DNA of 64,000 bases from an uncultured Bacteroidota bacterium (GCA_903853805.1 CAINUN010000083.1:111373-175372), one strand, 5' to 3'; numbered from the stretch's first letter, positions 44,622 to 54,181 are shown. The notes: a model not told the origin generated them from the sequence alone. Numbers and translations: made by a program.

Positions 44622-46460
44622 TTATTCTACAGTCACCGACTTTGCCAAATTTCTTGGTTGATCAACATTACATCCACGCATAATGGCAATATGGTAAGAC
44701 AATAACTGAAGCGGAATGATGGTCACTAAAGGAGAAAGAACTTCTTCGGTAGCAGGTACTTCAATTACATGGTCGGCAAGCGAGCGCACATGTTTGTCGC
44801 CCTCATTTACCACCGCAATTACTTTTCCTTTTCTTGCTTTTACTTCTTGAATATTGGAAATGATTTTTTCGTAAGCACTTGCATTGGTAGCAAGAAAAAC
44901 TACCGGCATGTTTTCATCAATCAAGGCAATTGGACCGTGTTTCATTTCGGCAGCTGGATAGCCTTCCGCATGGATGTAGGAGATTTCTTTTAGTTTCAAT
45001 GCACCTTCAAGCGCTACAGGAAAATTATAGCCGCGACCAAGATAAAGGAAGTTGCTTGAGTCTTTGTAAATGGCGGCTATTTCTTTGATTTGCTCGTCAA
45101 GCTTCAAAGCACGTTCAATTTTTGCTGGAATGTTTTCAAGCTCCACTAAAATCTCGCGAAGTTTTGAAGAAGAAATAGTTCCTCTTGCTTGCGCCAATTG
45201 CAAAGCCATGAGGGTGAGAATAGTTATTTGAGCAGTAAAAGCTTTAGTAGAAGCTACACCAATTTCAGGACCTGCATGAGTATAAGAGCCTGCATGAGAA
45301 GCCCGCGCAATAGATGAGCCGATGACGTTGCAAATTCCATAAATCATAGCCTTGCGTTCCTTTGCCATTTCAATTGCTGCTAGAGTATCTGCAGTTTCAC
45401 CTGACTGAGAAATGGCAATGATGACATCGTCTTCATTAATAATCGGATTGCGGTAGCGGAATTCGGAAGCATATTCTACTTCCACAGGAATGCGTGCGAG
45501 GTCTTCAATTAAATATTCACCAATCATAGCACTATGCCATGATGTACCACATGCAGAAAATATAATGCGTTTGGCATTAGCAAATTTGTTGAGGTATTCA
45601 TTGATGCCACCTAATTTTATCCAGCCATCTTGTGCATTCATTCTACCCCGAACTGCATCGGCAATAACTTTGGGTTGTTCAAAAATTTCTTTGAGCATGA
45701 AATGTTCAAAGCCACCTTTTTCAATCATCTCCAAGCTCATTTCAAGCTTTTGGATAGCATGGGATTTTATAACATTCCCAAGCGTTTTTATGTAGAAACT
45801 ACCGTCACGATTGATTACTGTGTATTCTTGATCATCGAGATAAACTACTTGCTTGGTGTATTCAATGATAGGTGAAGCATCAGAAGCCACAAAAAATTCA
45901 TTTTCACCAATGCCAATTACCATAGGACTGCCTTTCCTTGCAGCAACTAACTGGTTTGGATTATTACGGTCAATCACAACAATTGCATAGGCACCAACCA
46001 CTTCATTTAAGGCAATTCGAACAGCATCTTCAAGCGTAGCGTTTTCTTGTTTTCTTACTTCTTCTATCAGGTTCACCAATACTTCAGTATCAGTGTCTGA
46101 ATGAAACTGATAACCACGTTTGATCAATTCTTGTTTGATGGAGTCGTAGTTTTCTATAATGCCGTTATGAATAATTGCAAGATTCCCTGAGTTGGAAAGA
46201 TGTGGGTGAGCATTAATGTCATTTGGCACACCATGAGTTGCCCAACGAGTATGACCAATTCCAATGGTTGCGGATACATCTTTACCAATAGTATAGTTTT
46301 CCAATTCACTTACTTTACCTGCTTTTTTATAAACATGCAAAGCACCATTTAAAACTGCTACACCAGCACTGTCATAACCTCTATATTCTAATCGTTTGAG
46401 TCCCTTAACAAGAATAGGATAAGCTTCTTTAGGACCAATGTAGGCTACAATTCCGCACAT
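44622..46460 (-). CDS. glmS: Glutamine-fructose-6-phosphate aminotransferase (isomerising)
   Basis: 612 aa. The start at 46460 puts the catalytic Cys at position 2 (MCGIVAYIG), as required after Met removal; the in-frame start at 46499 would hide it. The glutaminase domain holds RGYDSAG, GHTRWATHG and HNGIIEN. Two SIS domains follow (SACGTSWHSA; SQSGETADT) and the C-terminus is PRNLAKSVTVE. The enzyme makes glucosamine-6-P for peptidoglycan and lipopolysaccharide. It lies 19 bp after DUF4270, at the end of an apparent three-gene operon with the GT5-like gene. Confidence 0.97.
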   Translation of the reverse strand: MCGIVAYIGPKEAYPILVKGLKRLEYRGYDSAGVAVLNGALHVYKKAGKVSELENYTIGKDVSATIGIGHTRWATHGVPNDINAHPHLSNSGNLAIIHNGIIENYDSIKQELIKRGYQFHSDTDTEVLVNLIEEVRKQENATLEDAVRIALNEVVGAYAIVVIDRNNPNQLVAARKGSPMVIGIGENEFFVASDASPIIEYTKQVVYLDDQEYTVINRDGSFYIKTLGNVIKSHAIQKLEMSLEMIEKGGFEHFMLKEIFEQPKVIADAVRGRMNAQDGWIKLGGINEYLNKFANAKRIIFSACGTSWHSAMIGEYLIEDLARIPVEVEYASEFRYRNPIINEDDVIIAISQSGETADTLAAIEMAKERKAMIYGICNVIGSSIARASHAGSYTHAGPEIGVASTKAFTAQITILTLMALQLAQARGTISSSKLREILVELENIPAKIERALKLDEQIKEIAAIYKDSSNFLYLGRGYNFPVALEGALKLKEISYIHAEGYPAAEMKHGPIALIDENMPVVFLATNASAYEKIISNIQEVKARKGKVIAVVNEGDKHVRSLADHVIEVPATEEVLSPLVTIIPLQLLSYHIAIMRGCNVDQPRNLAKSVTVE

Positions 46461-46479
46461 AATAATAAAGTAGTTGGTT

Positions 46480-47874
46480 TTACTGCTTCGAATATACAAT
46501 ATTCAGTTTAACACTCATCAAGCTATTACTAAAACTTTTCCCTCCTGCTGTAATCAAACGATAAGCACCTGGGTAATTTGCCGCGCCAGAAATTCTTAAA
46601 TGAAGGGTATCTTTTTGAAGAACTATTGCACTTTGAACTTCACGAGGAATATTTAAAATATACTGGTTCACTGTAGTACTACCCAATTGCATTGTACGAA
46701 TATTTCCATCCATAAACACCAAAGGACTACTATAAGTAAGTGGGTAACGATCGAGTATATTATAAGTCTTACCCGTATCATTAACACCGACAGGGTAAAC
46801 TCTTGATGGATGAAAAAAAATGTCTTTATTATCACCCATAAATGAGTATTCAGTAATGATCAACTCTGCCTTATTAATTGGTGTTTTAGGAAGATTTTTG
46901 ATGAAAGGAAATTTCAAATCTGCAACTAATCCAGGCTCGTTTTGAAGAACCATTATTGAGTCTGATTTGTTTGTAGAACTAAGTAAGCTGCCCAATTTTG
47001 ACCCTGCATAACTCCTGATAATTCTATTATAATGTGCAGCATAAGTACTTGTGAAATAGAAAGAGGTGTTTTTAACTGTAGAAGTGTTGGTATTAGTATC
47101 TTTTTGGGTATAGTAAAAGAGAATGTTTGCTCGAGTATAATCTGTTCCACCATCAAGTCTGAAATAGTGGAGAACAGTTCCATTATTAGTATCAGGTTCG
47201 ATATAAATACCTTTAAGAAAATTAAGGAATTTAGGGAAAGTGCTTAGAGCGCTGCTATCTGGTTTTTGAGATTCGTTATATATTTCATCTATAAAAGATT
47301 TTTTCAGTGGGATTTTTAAAACCCGATTCCAATAGCTTGCAAAAACATTAGAAGAGTCTTTGAAATCATTGTGCCGAACACAAACACTGCCAATAAGATT
47401 TGAACGATCAACTGCTTTACTAGTAAAGCTATAGTAGGAAGAATCTTTGCTTAATGTATCTGCAACTTTAAAAACTTTGAAGGTTTGCGTTGAATGAATT
47501 GTATCTCCCCAACTAAAACCAGAATATGGAAGCACAATAAAAGCTGAATCAGGTGCTGAAGGAAATTTATAATCGAGCGTAGGTGGCACAACTTGAAAAT
47601 AGATCTCTGCATGCGTTTTTCCAAAATACTCATCATTAGTTACTGAGCCAAGTGCTTGATAAATGGGGATACCCGAATAGCTTTGGCTTGTAATTAAGGA
47701 GTCGCTGAAAAAAGTTTTTGTAAGGATAGTTATTGAATCTGTTTGTCCAACTTTTATGGTGTCACTTGAAGGAACAAGGCTAGCTTTTAAAATAATATCC
47801 TCTCGGCAACTATTAAACAAAAAAAGCATAGCAAGTCCGCTATAAACAAGAAAGTTTTTAAGTGGTAGTTTCAA
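46480..47874 (-). CDS. DUF4270 lipoprotein
   Basis: 464 aa. Lipoprotein signal with lipobox FNSC (Cys23), then beta-rich sequence with the family start KASLVPSSDTIKVGQTDSI, the VPSAPDSAFIVLPYSGFSWGD-type block, and KAELIITEYSF near the C-terminus. DUF4270 proteins are Bacteroidota lipoproteins of unknown function that often lie near a GT5-type synthase gene and panC, as here. It lies 34 bp after the GT5-like gene and 19 bp before glmS in the same direction. Confidence 0.85.
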   Translation of the reverse strand: MKLPLKNFLVYSGLAMLFLFNSCREDIILKASLVPSSDTIKVGQTDSITILTKTFFSDSLITSQSYSGIPIYQALGSVTNDEYFGKTHAEIYFQVVPPTLDYKFPSAPDSAFIVLPYSGFSWGDTIHSTQTFKVFKVADTLSKDSSYYSFTSKAVDRSNLIGSVCVRHNDFKDSSNVFASYWNRVLKIPLKKSFIDEIYNESQKPDSSALSTFPKFLNFLKGIYIEPDTNNGTVLHYFRLDGGTDYTRANILFYYTQKDTNTNTSTVKNTSFYFTSTYAAHYNRIIRSYAGSKLGSLLSSTNKSDSIMVLQNEPGLVADLKFPFIKNLPKTPINKAELIITEYSFMGDNKDIFFHPSRVYPVGVNDTGKTYNILDRYPLTYSSPLVFMDGNIRTMQLGSTTVNQYILNIPREVQSAIVLQKDTLHLRISGAANYPGAYRLITAGGKSFSNSLMSVKLNIVYSKQ

Positions 47875-47908
47875 TCGAAATGTTTTGGCGAAAGTGAAAA
47901 ATAAATGA

Positions 47909-48736
47909 CTAAGACTCTGTTAAGCTTTTAAATAAATCCAAAAGCTGTGTTACATCTTCTTTCCAAGCTTCATCATACTTAATCACTTTTTTATAACGAC
48001 TCGGTTTTACCTCATCTGTTATTTCAGTTTTCAAATTCGGTTCACCCATTACAACAATATCTGAATGTTTGCAACCACCTAACGTTAATCCAAGGTTGGT
48101 TCCTCCATTGAAAACTTCAAGGTCTTTTTCTTTTAGGTCGGCACTAATGAGCGCTTTTCTTACAAAAGCATCATTCAACTTTTCTTTAAATTGGTTTGGC
48201 TGTGCTGTATAAATCACTTTTGAATAACCAAAAACTGGCTCACGCTTGTAAACAGTCTTAATGTAAAGTGGTATTAAAGACGTCATCCAACCATGGCAAT
48301 AAACAACGTGTGGTGGCCATCCAAATTTTTTCACTGTTTCCAAAGCACTCTTGCAAAAGAAAACCATGCGGTCAGCATTGTCTTCATAAAAATTATCCTG
48401 ATCATCACGAAATACGAACTTGCGTTTGTAATAATCTTCATTATCCATGAAATAAACCTGAAGGCGAGCGTTAGGTAAAGATGCTACCTTAATGATAAGA
48501 GGATAATCATCTTTGTCAACAATGATATTAATACCCGATAGTCTTACAACTTCATGAAGGCGATGACGACGTTCATTAATCACTCCAAAACGAGGCATGA
48601 TAATTCTTATCTCAATTCCGGCATCGAAGGTTTTGATTGCCAATTTATTCAGAATCTGAGCAAAATCCGTAAATTCTAAATAGGGAGAAAGCTCATTGGC
48701 AATAATTAATACACGTTTCTTTGTGTCTATTGACAT
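47909..48736 (-). CDS. Starch/glycogen synthase N-terminal (GT5) domain protein, half length
   Basis: 275 aa, about half of a full GlgA (about 480-500). The sequence starts RVLIIANELSPYLEF and has the GT5 N-terminal blocks EIRIIMPRFGVIN, VYFMDNEDYY, FCKSALETVKKFGWPPHVVYCHGW and VIYTAQPNQF. The C-terminal GT1-like domain that binds the nucleotide sugar in GlgA is absent, and the remaining C-terminus ends in a helical tail (WKEDVTQLLDLFKSLTE). Similar short versions are widespread in Bacteroidota, so it is likely a settled family rather than a broken gene. It heads the operon with DUF4270 and glmS and is divergent from panC. Confidence 0.8.
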   Translation of the reverse strand: MSIDTKKRVLIIANELSPYLEFTDFAQILNKLAIKTFDAGIEIRIIMPRFGVINERRHRLHEVVRLSGINIIVDKDDYPLIIKVASLPNARLQVYFMDNEDYYKRKFVFRDDQDNFYEDNADRMVFFCKSALETVKKFGWPPHVVYCHGWMTSLIPLYIKTVYKREPVFGYSKVIYTAQPNQFKEKLNDAFVRKALISADLKEKDLEVFNGGTNLGLTLGGCKHSDIVVMGEPNLKTEITDEVKPSRYKKVIKYDEAWKEDVTQLLDLFKSLTES

Positions 48737-48849
48737 GCAGTTTGAATTAAAATTGAAACAGAAAACCCATTTTGAAAAAAAATGGCTCGCGAAATTACGG
48801 AAATATTAATTCCCAACCGTTAATTTGCAAAGAACCTTTAAAAGCCGAT

Positions 48850-49698
48850 ATGATTATTTTTAAAAAAGCAGACGATATTTCCAACTATTTATTAAGAATT
48901 GCTCCAGAAAATCGAATAGGATTTGTGCCTACTATGGGTGCCTTACACGAGGGGCATCTTTCATTAGTTCGTAAGGCAAAAGAAAATGCAAGCATGTGCA
49001 TTTGTAGCATTTTTGTGAATCCAACTCAGTTCAACGATAAAAATGATTTTAATAAATATCCTTCAACTATTGAACAAGATATTTCATTGCTAATTAAGGA
49101 AAATTGCGATGTTTTATTCCTTCCTTCGATTTATGAAATGTATCCAAACGGAACGGAAACAAACAATAAATTTGATTTTGGGCACCTAAATTCTATTCTT
49201 GAAGCTGCCTATAGAAACGGTCATTTCAATGGCGTTGCTCAAGTAGTATCAAGGTTATTGCAAATCGTTCAACCACATCATCTTTACCTCGGGCAAAAGG
49301 ATTTTCAGCAATGTATGATTATCAAAAAACTGTTGGAATTTGATGGGCTTCAAAAAAAAGTTCAATTAAATATTTGTCCAACGCTTAGAGAACAAGACGG
49401 GCTTGCTATGAGCTCACGAAACCAGCGGTTGAATGAAGGACAAAGAAAATTGGCAGGCTTAATTTACCAATGTCTCGTTTCTATTGCTTCAAAGAATGGA
49501 ATTGACCCTTTTGAAAAAGTAAAAAATGAATGCTTTGACCTTTTATCTGAAAAAGGCTTTGAAACTGATTATGTAGCGATTGCGAATGCTAACAACCTTA
49601 CTCTTTTAAAAGATTATGATATTAACACACCAATGGTTGCACTTATAGCAGCTAAAATTGGTGAAATAAGACTGATTGATAATTTGTTATTGAATTGA
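48850..49698 (+). CDS. panC: Pantothenate synthetase (pantoate-beta-alanine ligase)
   Basis: 282 aa. The start at 48850 (MIIFKKADDISNYL) fits the family; an upstream in-frame TTG at 48772 adds unlikely sequence. HIGH-type motif GALHEGHLSLV, FVNPTQF, LYLGQKDFQQ and the KMSKS-like REQDGLAMSSRNQRL are present. The enzyme joins pantoate and beta-alanine for CoA synthesis. It is divergent from the GT5-like gene, and its stop is immediately followed by the pyk stop on the other strand. panB and panD are not adjacent. Confidence 0.95.
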   Translation: MIIFKKADDISNYLLRIAPENRIGFVPTMGALHEGHLSLVRKAKENASMCICSIFVNPTQFNDKNDFNKYPSTIEQDISLLIKENCDVLFLPSIYEMYPNGTETNNKFDFGHLNSILEAAYRNGHFNGVAQVVSRLLQIVQPHHLYLGQKDFQQCMIIKKLLEFDGLQKKVQLNICPTLREQDGLAMSSRNQRLNEGQRKLAGLIYQCLVSIASKNGIDPFEKVKNECFDLLSEKGFETDYVAIANANNLTLLKDYDINTPMVALIAAKIGEIRLIDNLLLN

Positions 49699-51120
49699 CT
49701 ATTTAACCTTTGTAATTTTTAACATATTAGTGGGGAGATGCTCTTGAACAGGAAGACTGCCGGTATTGATGATTACATCTCCTGTTTTCAACAGGTTTTT
49801 CTTTTTCAAAAAATCAATTTGATCTTCAACAATATTATCGAGGCTTTCTTCTTTATCATAATAGAAAGCTTGAACACCCCAGCTTAAACTTAGTTGATTG
49901 ATAAGGCTTTGAGTTTTTGTAAAAACAAATAAAGGAGAACGTGGACGATAGCTCGATAACATAAATCCTGTGTAGCCAGATTGAGTCATACCTATAAGCG
50001 CATTGGCTTTTACATCTCGGGCAATTTCACATGCATTATAACAAAGCGCGTCGCTCAAAAAAGATGGCGAATGTGGCTGTGGCACTAAGTTTCGGTTATA
50101 AATAATATCTTCTTTTTCTACTTCTGCAATAATCTTAGCCATTGTTTCAATTACCAGTTCAGGATATTGACCCATTGCCGTTTCTCCACTCAGCATTACA
50201 GCATCCGTTCCTTCAAGCACCGCATTAGCCACGTCTGTAATTTCACTTCTATTTGGGCGCGTTCGGTCTATCATGCTCTCCATCATTTGGGTGGCAATGA
50301 TTACCGGTTTTGCTCTGTGAATACATTTGGTAATGATGGATTTTTGAATCATTGGAATTTGCTCTAAAGGTAATTCCACACCCAAATCGCCTCTTGCAAC
50401 CATCACGGCATCAGATGCTAATATTATTTCCCGGAGATGGTCGAGTGCCTCAGGTTTTTCAATTTTTGCTATGATTTTGGCGTTGCTTTTTTTGCTAATA
50501 AGAATTGCTCTTAGCTGTTCAATATCTTCAGGTGTTCTCACAAAAGAAAGAGCCACCCAATCAATTTCTTGACTAATAATAAAATCAAGATCCCGCAAAT
50601 CTTTTTCAGACAAAGAAGGCAATGAAATTTTTGTATCGGGTAGATTCACGCCTTTTTTAGGTAACAAAATGCCGTCATTCAACACTTCTACCCTTACAGT
50701 TTTTTGAAAAGTAATCTCTTTTATCATCACTTCAATCTTACCATCATCAAGTAAGATTTTTTCTCCCACTCTAACATCGTTAGAAAAGTTTGGATAGGAA
50801 ATGTAAACACCTTCCTTGTTACCAATTCTTTTTTCATTGGTAAAAAAAAACTCATCTCCCTTTTTCAAAGGCAAAGAACCGTTTTCAATTTCCCCGACAC
50901 GCAATTTTGGTCCTTGCAAATCAGCTAGAATGGCAATATTGAAAGGATAATCATCGTTGATTTGATTAATGAATTGTATTACTTGTAAATGTTCTTCATG
51001 AGTGCCATGAGAAAAATTAAGTCTGAAAACATTGACTCCTTTCTCTACTAAGGATAATAGTTTTTCATAAGAATTGGATGCTGGTCCAACAGTAGCAATA
51101 ATCTTTGTTTTGCGAAGCAT
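49699..51120 (-). CDS. pyk: Pyruvate kinase
   Basis: 473 aa. The start at 51120 (MLRKTKIIATVGPASNSYEK) is the conserved family start; longer open frame to 51288 overlaps dnaX. The TIM-barrel motifs FRLNFSHGTHEEH, ILADLQGPKLRVGE, IIAKIEKPEAL, VMVARGDLGVELP and ATQMMESMIDRTRPNRSEITDVANAVLEGTDAVMLSGETA (in the order K+/Mg2+ and substrate sites) are intact. A promoter TTG-N19-TACCTTTG ends 4 nt from the start, so the transcript should be leaderless or nearly so. Its stop abuts that of panC. Confidence 0.96.
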   Translation of the reverse strand: MLRKTKIIATVGPASNSYEKLLSLVEKGVNVFRLNFSHGTHEEHLQVIQFINQINDDYPFNIAILADLQGPKLRVGEIENGSLPLKKGDEFFFTNEKRIGNKEGVYISYPNFSNDVRVGEKILLDDGKIEVMIKEITFQKTVRVEVLNDGILLPKKGVNLPDTKISLPSLSEKDLRDLDFIISQEIDWVALSFVRTPEDIEQLRAILISKKSNAKIIAKIEKPEALDHLREIILASDAVMVARGDLGVELPLEQIPMIQKSIITKCIHRAKPVIIATQMMESMIDRTRPNRSEITDVANAVLEGTDAVMLSGETAMGQYPELVIETMAKIIAEVEKEDIIYNRNLVPQPHSPSFLSDALCYNACEIARDVKANALIGMTQSGYTGFMLSSYRPRSPLFVFTKTQSLINQLSLSWGVQAFYYDKEESLDNIVEDQIDFLKKKNLLKTGDVIINTGSLPVQEHLPTNMLKITKVK

Positions 51121-51124
51121 TGAA

Positions 51125-51154
51125 CAAAGGTAAAGTCGTAATGCCCAATTCCAA
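51125..51154 (-). promoter_or_regulatory. Promoter of pyk
   Basis: Minus strand TTG (51152-51154), exactly 19 nt, perfect TACCTTTG (51125-51132). This is a full match to the Bacteroidota consensus. Only 4 nt separate it from the start codon. Confidence 0.75.
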
Positions 51155-51197
51155 TTTAATTCTATTTCCCCCATTTTGATGTAGTTAAAGGTTTGAT

Positions 51198-51205
51198 TAC
51201 TTTTG
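51198..51205 (+). promoter_or_regulatory. -7 element of dnaX
   Basis: TACTTTTG, a perfect TAnnTTTG, 8 nt before the start at 51214. It supports 51214 as start over the in-frame start at 51193. Confidence 0.5.
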
Positions 51206-51213
51206 AACCTAAG

Positions 51214-52965
51214 ATGTCCGACAATTACATTGTTTCTGCCCGAAAATACCGCCCACAAACTTTTGACACAGTTGTGGGGCAGGATCATATTACTACAACT
51301 TTAAAGAATGCTATTCGCCATCAACACCTGGCGCATGCGTATCTTTTTTGCGGACCTAGAGGCGTAGGCAAAACAACTTGTGCACGCATACTTTCTAAAA
51401 CCATTAACTGCGAACATCCTTCTGAAGATATGGAAGCCTGTGGCGTTTGTGGCTCCTGTCAAAGTTTTAGCAACAATGCTTCTTTCAACATTTTTGAATT
51501 AGATGCAGCGAGCAATAACTCGGTAGATGATATTCGCGAATTGGTGAATCAGGTTCGGTTTGCACCACAACAAGGCAAATACAAAATATATATCATAGAC
51601 GAGGTACACATGCTGAGTGCTGCTGCCTTCAATGCTTTTTTAAAAACATTAGAAGAGCCACCATCCTATGCCATATTCATTTTAGCTACTACTGAAAAAC
51701 ACAAAATCCTTCCTACTATATTAAGTAGGTGTCAGATTTTTGATTTTAAGAGAATTACGACAGAACATATTGTTGGGCATTTGCAAAGTATTGCTGCAAA
51801 AGAAGCGATGATAGCCGACGAAGCTGCCTTACATGTCATTGCACAAAAGAGCGAAGGCTGTATGCGCGATGCACTTTCTATGCTTGACAGAATTTCGAGC
51901 TTTACCAATGGTCACTTGAATTATGCCCTGACCATGGAGCACCTGAATATGCTCGATGCAGATTTCTATTTCAAACTCACTGACCATTTATTGAGCCAAG
52001 ATGTAAGTGGCAGTTTATTATTGTTGGATGAGGTCTTAGAAAGAGGTTTTGAAGGGAATGTAATTCTTCAAGGATTGGCAGAACATTTCAGAAATTTGCT
52101 CTTATGCAGAGATATAAGAATGGCTCGGCTGCTTGATGTACCCAACGACCATAAGCCTATTTATTTCGAAAAAGCCAACCAAACACCTCCTTCCTATATA
52201 CTTTCTGCATTAAATCAATTGAATGAAAGCGAACTCAACTTCCGCAATGCCACTAATAAGCGCTTGCATGTGGAAATGTGCTTCATTCGGCTTTGCTATT
52301 TGATGCAGGCAACACAAGCCGAAGATTTAAAAAAAAACTTTAGCAACGACCTAACACTTTCTCAAAGTCTTCCTATAGCCCCTAAAACTGCACCAACACA
52401 AGTTCCATATTCTGCACCAGCTGCTCCAGAATTAAAAGTGGAAGAGCCTAAAATTGTGCCCGCTAAAACGAATAGTCATTTAGCCAACCCAACTTCGCCA
52501 AACACTTCTAGGCGCATCAGTAAAAACTTGTTGGATGATATTGAACAAGAAATAAAATCGTCTATTGCTGAAAATCAAGGAAAGAATTTTGTGCTTGATG
52601 AGGCTGCTGTTTTGCCTGTTTTCGAGGCTTTTAAAGAACATTTGCGCAACGAAAGCAAGTCTTTCCTACTAAGTTTATTTTCTGTATTAAAAATTGAATT
52701 GTTGGGCAATGATGAGATAAAACTCATCGCACCAAATGAAATGTCGGAGGCAACAATTAAAGAACAACGCAACCAACTAATCGATTATTTCTCCGAAAAA
52801 CTTGGAAGCAAAATACGCATCACAACAGAAGTGAGACCTGACCCTGAATTGGAAAAACAATTGCCTAAAGTTTTGTCTAAGCAAGAAATTTTTGAAAATA
52901 TGGCACTGAAAAATCCTGCATTGAAACAACTTAAAGATACCCTCAATCTTCAGATTGATTTCTAG
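51214..52965 (+). CDS. dnaX: DNA polymerase III subunit gamma/tau
   Basis: 583 aa. The start at 51214 (MSDNYIVSARKYRPQTF) matches the family. AAA+ core: Walker A GPRGVGKT at 47-54, a four-Cys zinc module (NCEHPSEDMEACGVCGSC), Walker B IIDEVHML, and the SRC sensor (LSRCQIF). After about residue 370 comes a Pro/Ala-rich linker and a C-terminal tau-like region (LDDIEQEIKSS ... LNLQIDF). It is the clamp-loader subunit of the replicase. Divergent from pyk. Confidence 0.95.
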   Translation: MSDNYIVSARKYRPQTFDTVVGQDHITTTLKNAIRHQHLAHAYLFCGPRGVGKTTCARILSKTINCEHPSEDMEACGVCGSCQSFSNNASFNIFELDAASNNSVDDIRELVNQVRFAPQQGKYKIYIIDEVHMLSAAAFNAFLKTLEEPPSYAIFILATTEKHKILPTILSRCQIFDFKRITTEHIVGHLQSIAAKEAMIADEAALHVIAQKSEGCMRDALSMLDRISSFTNGHLNYALTMEHLNMLDADFYFKLTDHLLSQDVSGSLLLLDEVLERGFEGNVILQGLAEHFRNLLLCRDIRMARLLDVPNDHKPIYFEKANQTPPSYILSALNQLNESELNFRNATNKRLHVEMCFIRLCYLMQATQAEDLKKNFSNDLTLSQSLPIAPKTAPTQVPYSAPAAPELKVEEPKIVPAKTNSHLANPTSPNTSRRISKNLLDDIEQEIKSSIAENQGKNFVLDEAAVLPVFEAFKEHLRNESKSFLLSLFSVLKIELLGNDEIKLIAPNEMSEATIKEQRNQLIDYFSEKLGSKIRITTEVRPDPELEKQLPKVLSKQEIFENMALKNPALKQLKDTLNLQIDF

Positions 52966-52978
52966 TTGCTCTCCTTTT

Positions 52979-54055
52979 TTACTTCAAATCATTTGCTTGA
53001 ACACTCCAACGATAAAGTATCCAACCTTTATTATTGTGGAAAGTGATTGTTAGTTTTCTATTACTTTCATTTTCGTCGAATGAAAACGTAGCAAAATTGT
53101 GCACTAAGGTCAAGGAGCCTAGAACGCGATTGGGGTTATTTATTTCTTTCCCTTTTGGTTTGTCGCTTTGAGCAGTTAGAGAAGACGTTGTGATGTCGTA
53201 CAATGGATAATTATTGGCACGTTTGAGTTGGGTGATTTCACCGAAATGCCTGTCTCCACTGAGGAAAAGAACACCCTTAATTTTTTGAGTATCGATGAAT
53301 TGTAGCAATTCATTGTACTCCACCGGGAAATGAACGAAGCAATCTTTCTTAGAAATTGGGTTCAACATTTGGCTGCCGTTCACAATGATTTTAAAATCAG
53401 AATTATCTGACGCCAATGTTTTTTTCAACCAAGCCATTTGCTGGTCACCCAGCATTTTTTTGTTGGGATTTGGTTTACCTTTCATGAACGGTAATACGCT
53501 GCCCACATAACTCCTTTTCTTGTCGCGGTCACGCCACCAACGGTCGTCGAGCAACACAAAAAGCACGTTCTTGTAATGAAAACTCGTGTAGATGCCATCG
53601 TTATACAAACCATAAGAAGGGTTGAATTTCCACATGTTGATGAAGATATTTCGGCTCATGTTTTTTAGCGGAAAGCTTTTGTAGCTGTCGTTATCACCAA
53701 AATCATGGTCGTCCCAAATAGCATACTCAGTCATGTTCTGCGATATGCGTTGCAGTGAGGGGGAGTTACGCTGACTAACGGCTTTTTTCCAAAGACCGCC
53801 TACTGTTTTCGATTCATCTTTATCAAGGTACCAATTGTCGCCAAGCCAAAGCATAAAATTTGCCTTCGATTTGCTCATGCTGTAAAAAATAGACGTGTCG
53901 CCATCATACAACATACCATTGGCATCTTCCTTATTCCTGTCGAGATAGGCACACGAGCCAGTGATGAAACTAAATTTTTCTTGTGCTAGCAAAGTGTTAG
54001 TGAGCATCAACAACATCACCAACAAACCAGTCCATTTTATTTTTATAGCGTGCAT
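52979..54055 (-). CDS. PhoD-like metallophosphatase (exported)
   Basis: 358 aa with a signal peptide (about 1-24, ending LLAQ). Motifs: FITGSCAYLDR, LWLGDNWYLDKDE, IWDDHDFGDND and FLSGDRHFGEITQ, the metal-binding blocks of PhoD-type alkaline phosphatases and phosphodiesterases. The metal ligands Asp, Asn and His are present. It is likely an envelope phosphatase acting on phosphomonoesters or diesters; the substrate is unknown. It is convergent with dnaX, 13 bp apart. Confidence 0.88.
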   Translation of the reverse strand: MHAIKIKWTGLLVMLLMLTNTLLAQEKFSFITGSCAYLDRNKEDANGMLYDGDTSIFYSMSKSKANFMLWLGDNWYLDKDESKTVGGLWKKAVSQRNSPSLQRISQNMTEYAIWDDHDFGDNDSYKSFPLKNMSRNIFINMWKFNPSYGLYNDGIYTSFHYKNVLFVLLDDRWWRDRDKKRSYVGSVLPFMKGKPNPNKKMLGDQQMAWLKKTLASDNSDFKIIVNGSQMLNPISKKDCFVHFPVEYNELLQFIDTQKIKGVLFLSGDRHFGEITQLKRANNYPLYDITTSSLTAQSDKPKGKEINNPNRVLGSLTLVHNFATFSFDENESNRKLTITFHNNKGWILYRWSVQANDLK

Positions 54056-54181
54056 CCTAAATCTTTAACTGCGCAAAGATTGAAGGTTTTTATTGAAAAA
54101 GAGTATTGATACTTGAAAATGTGGTTGCGTTTATTGAAGATCATCGATTTTCTTTCCCTAAAAACCTTCCTAATCGCCAAC

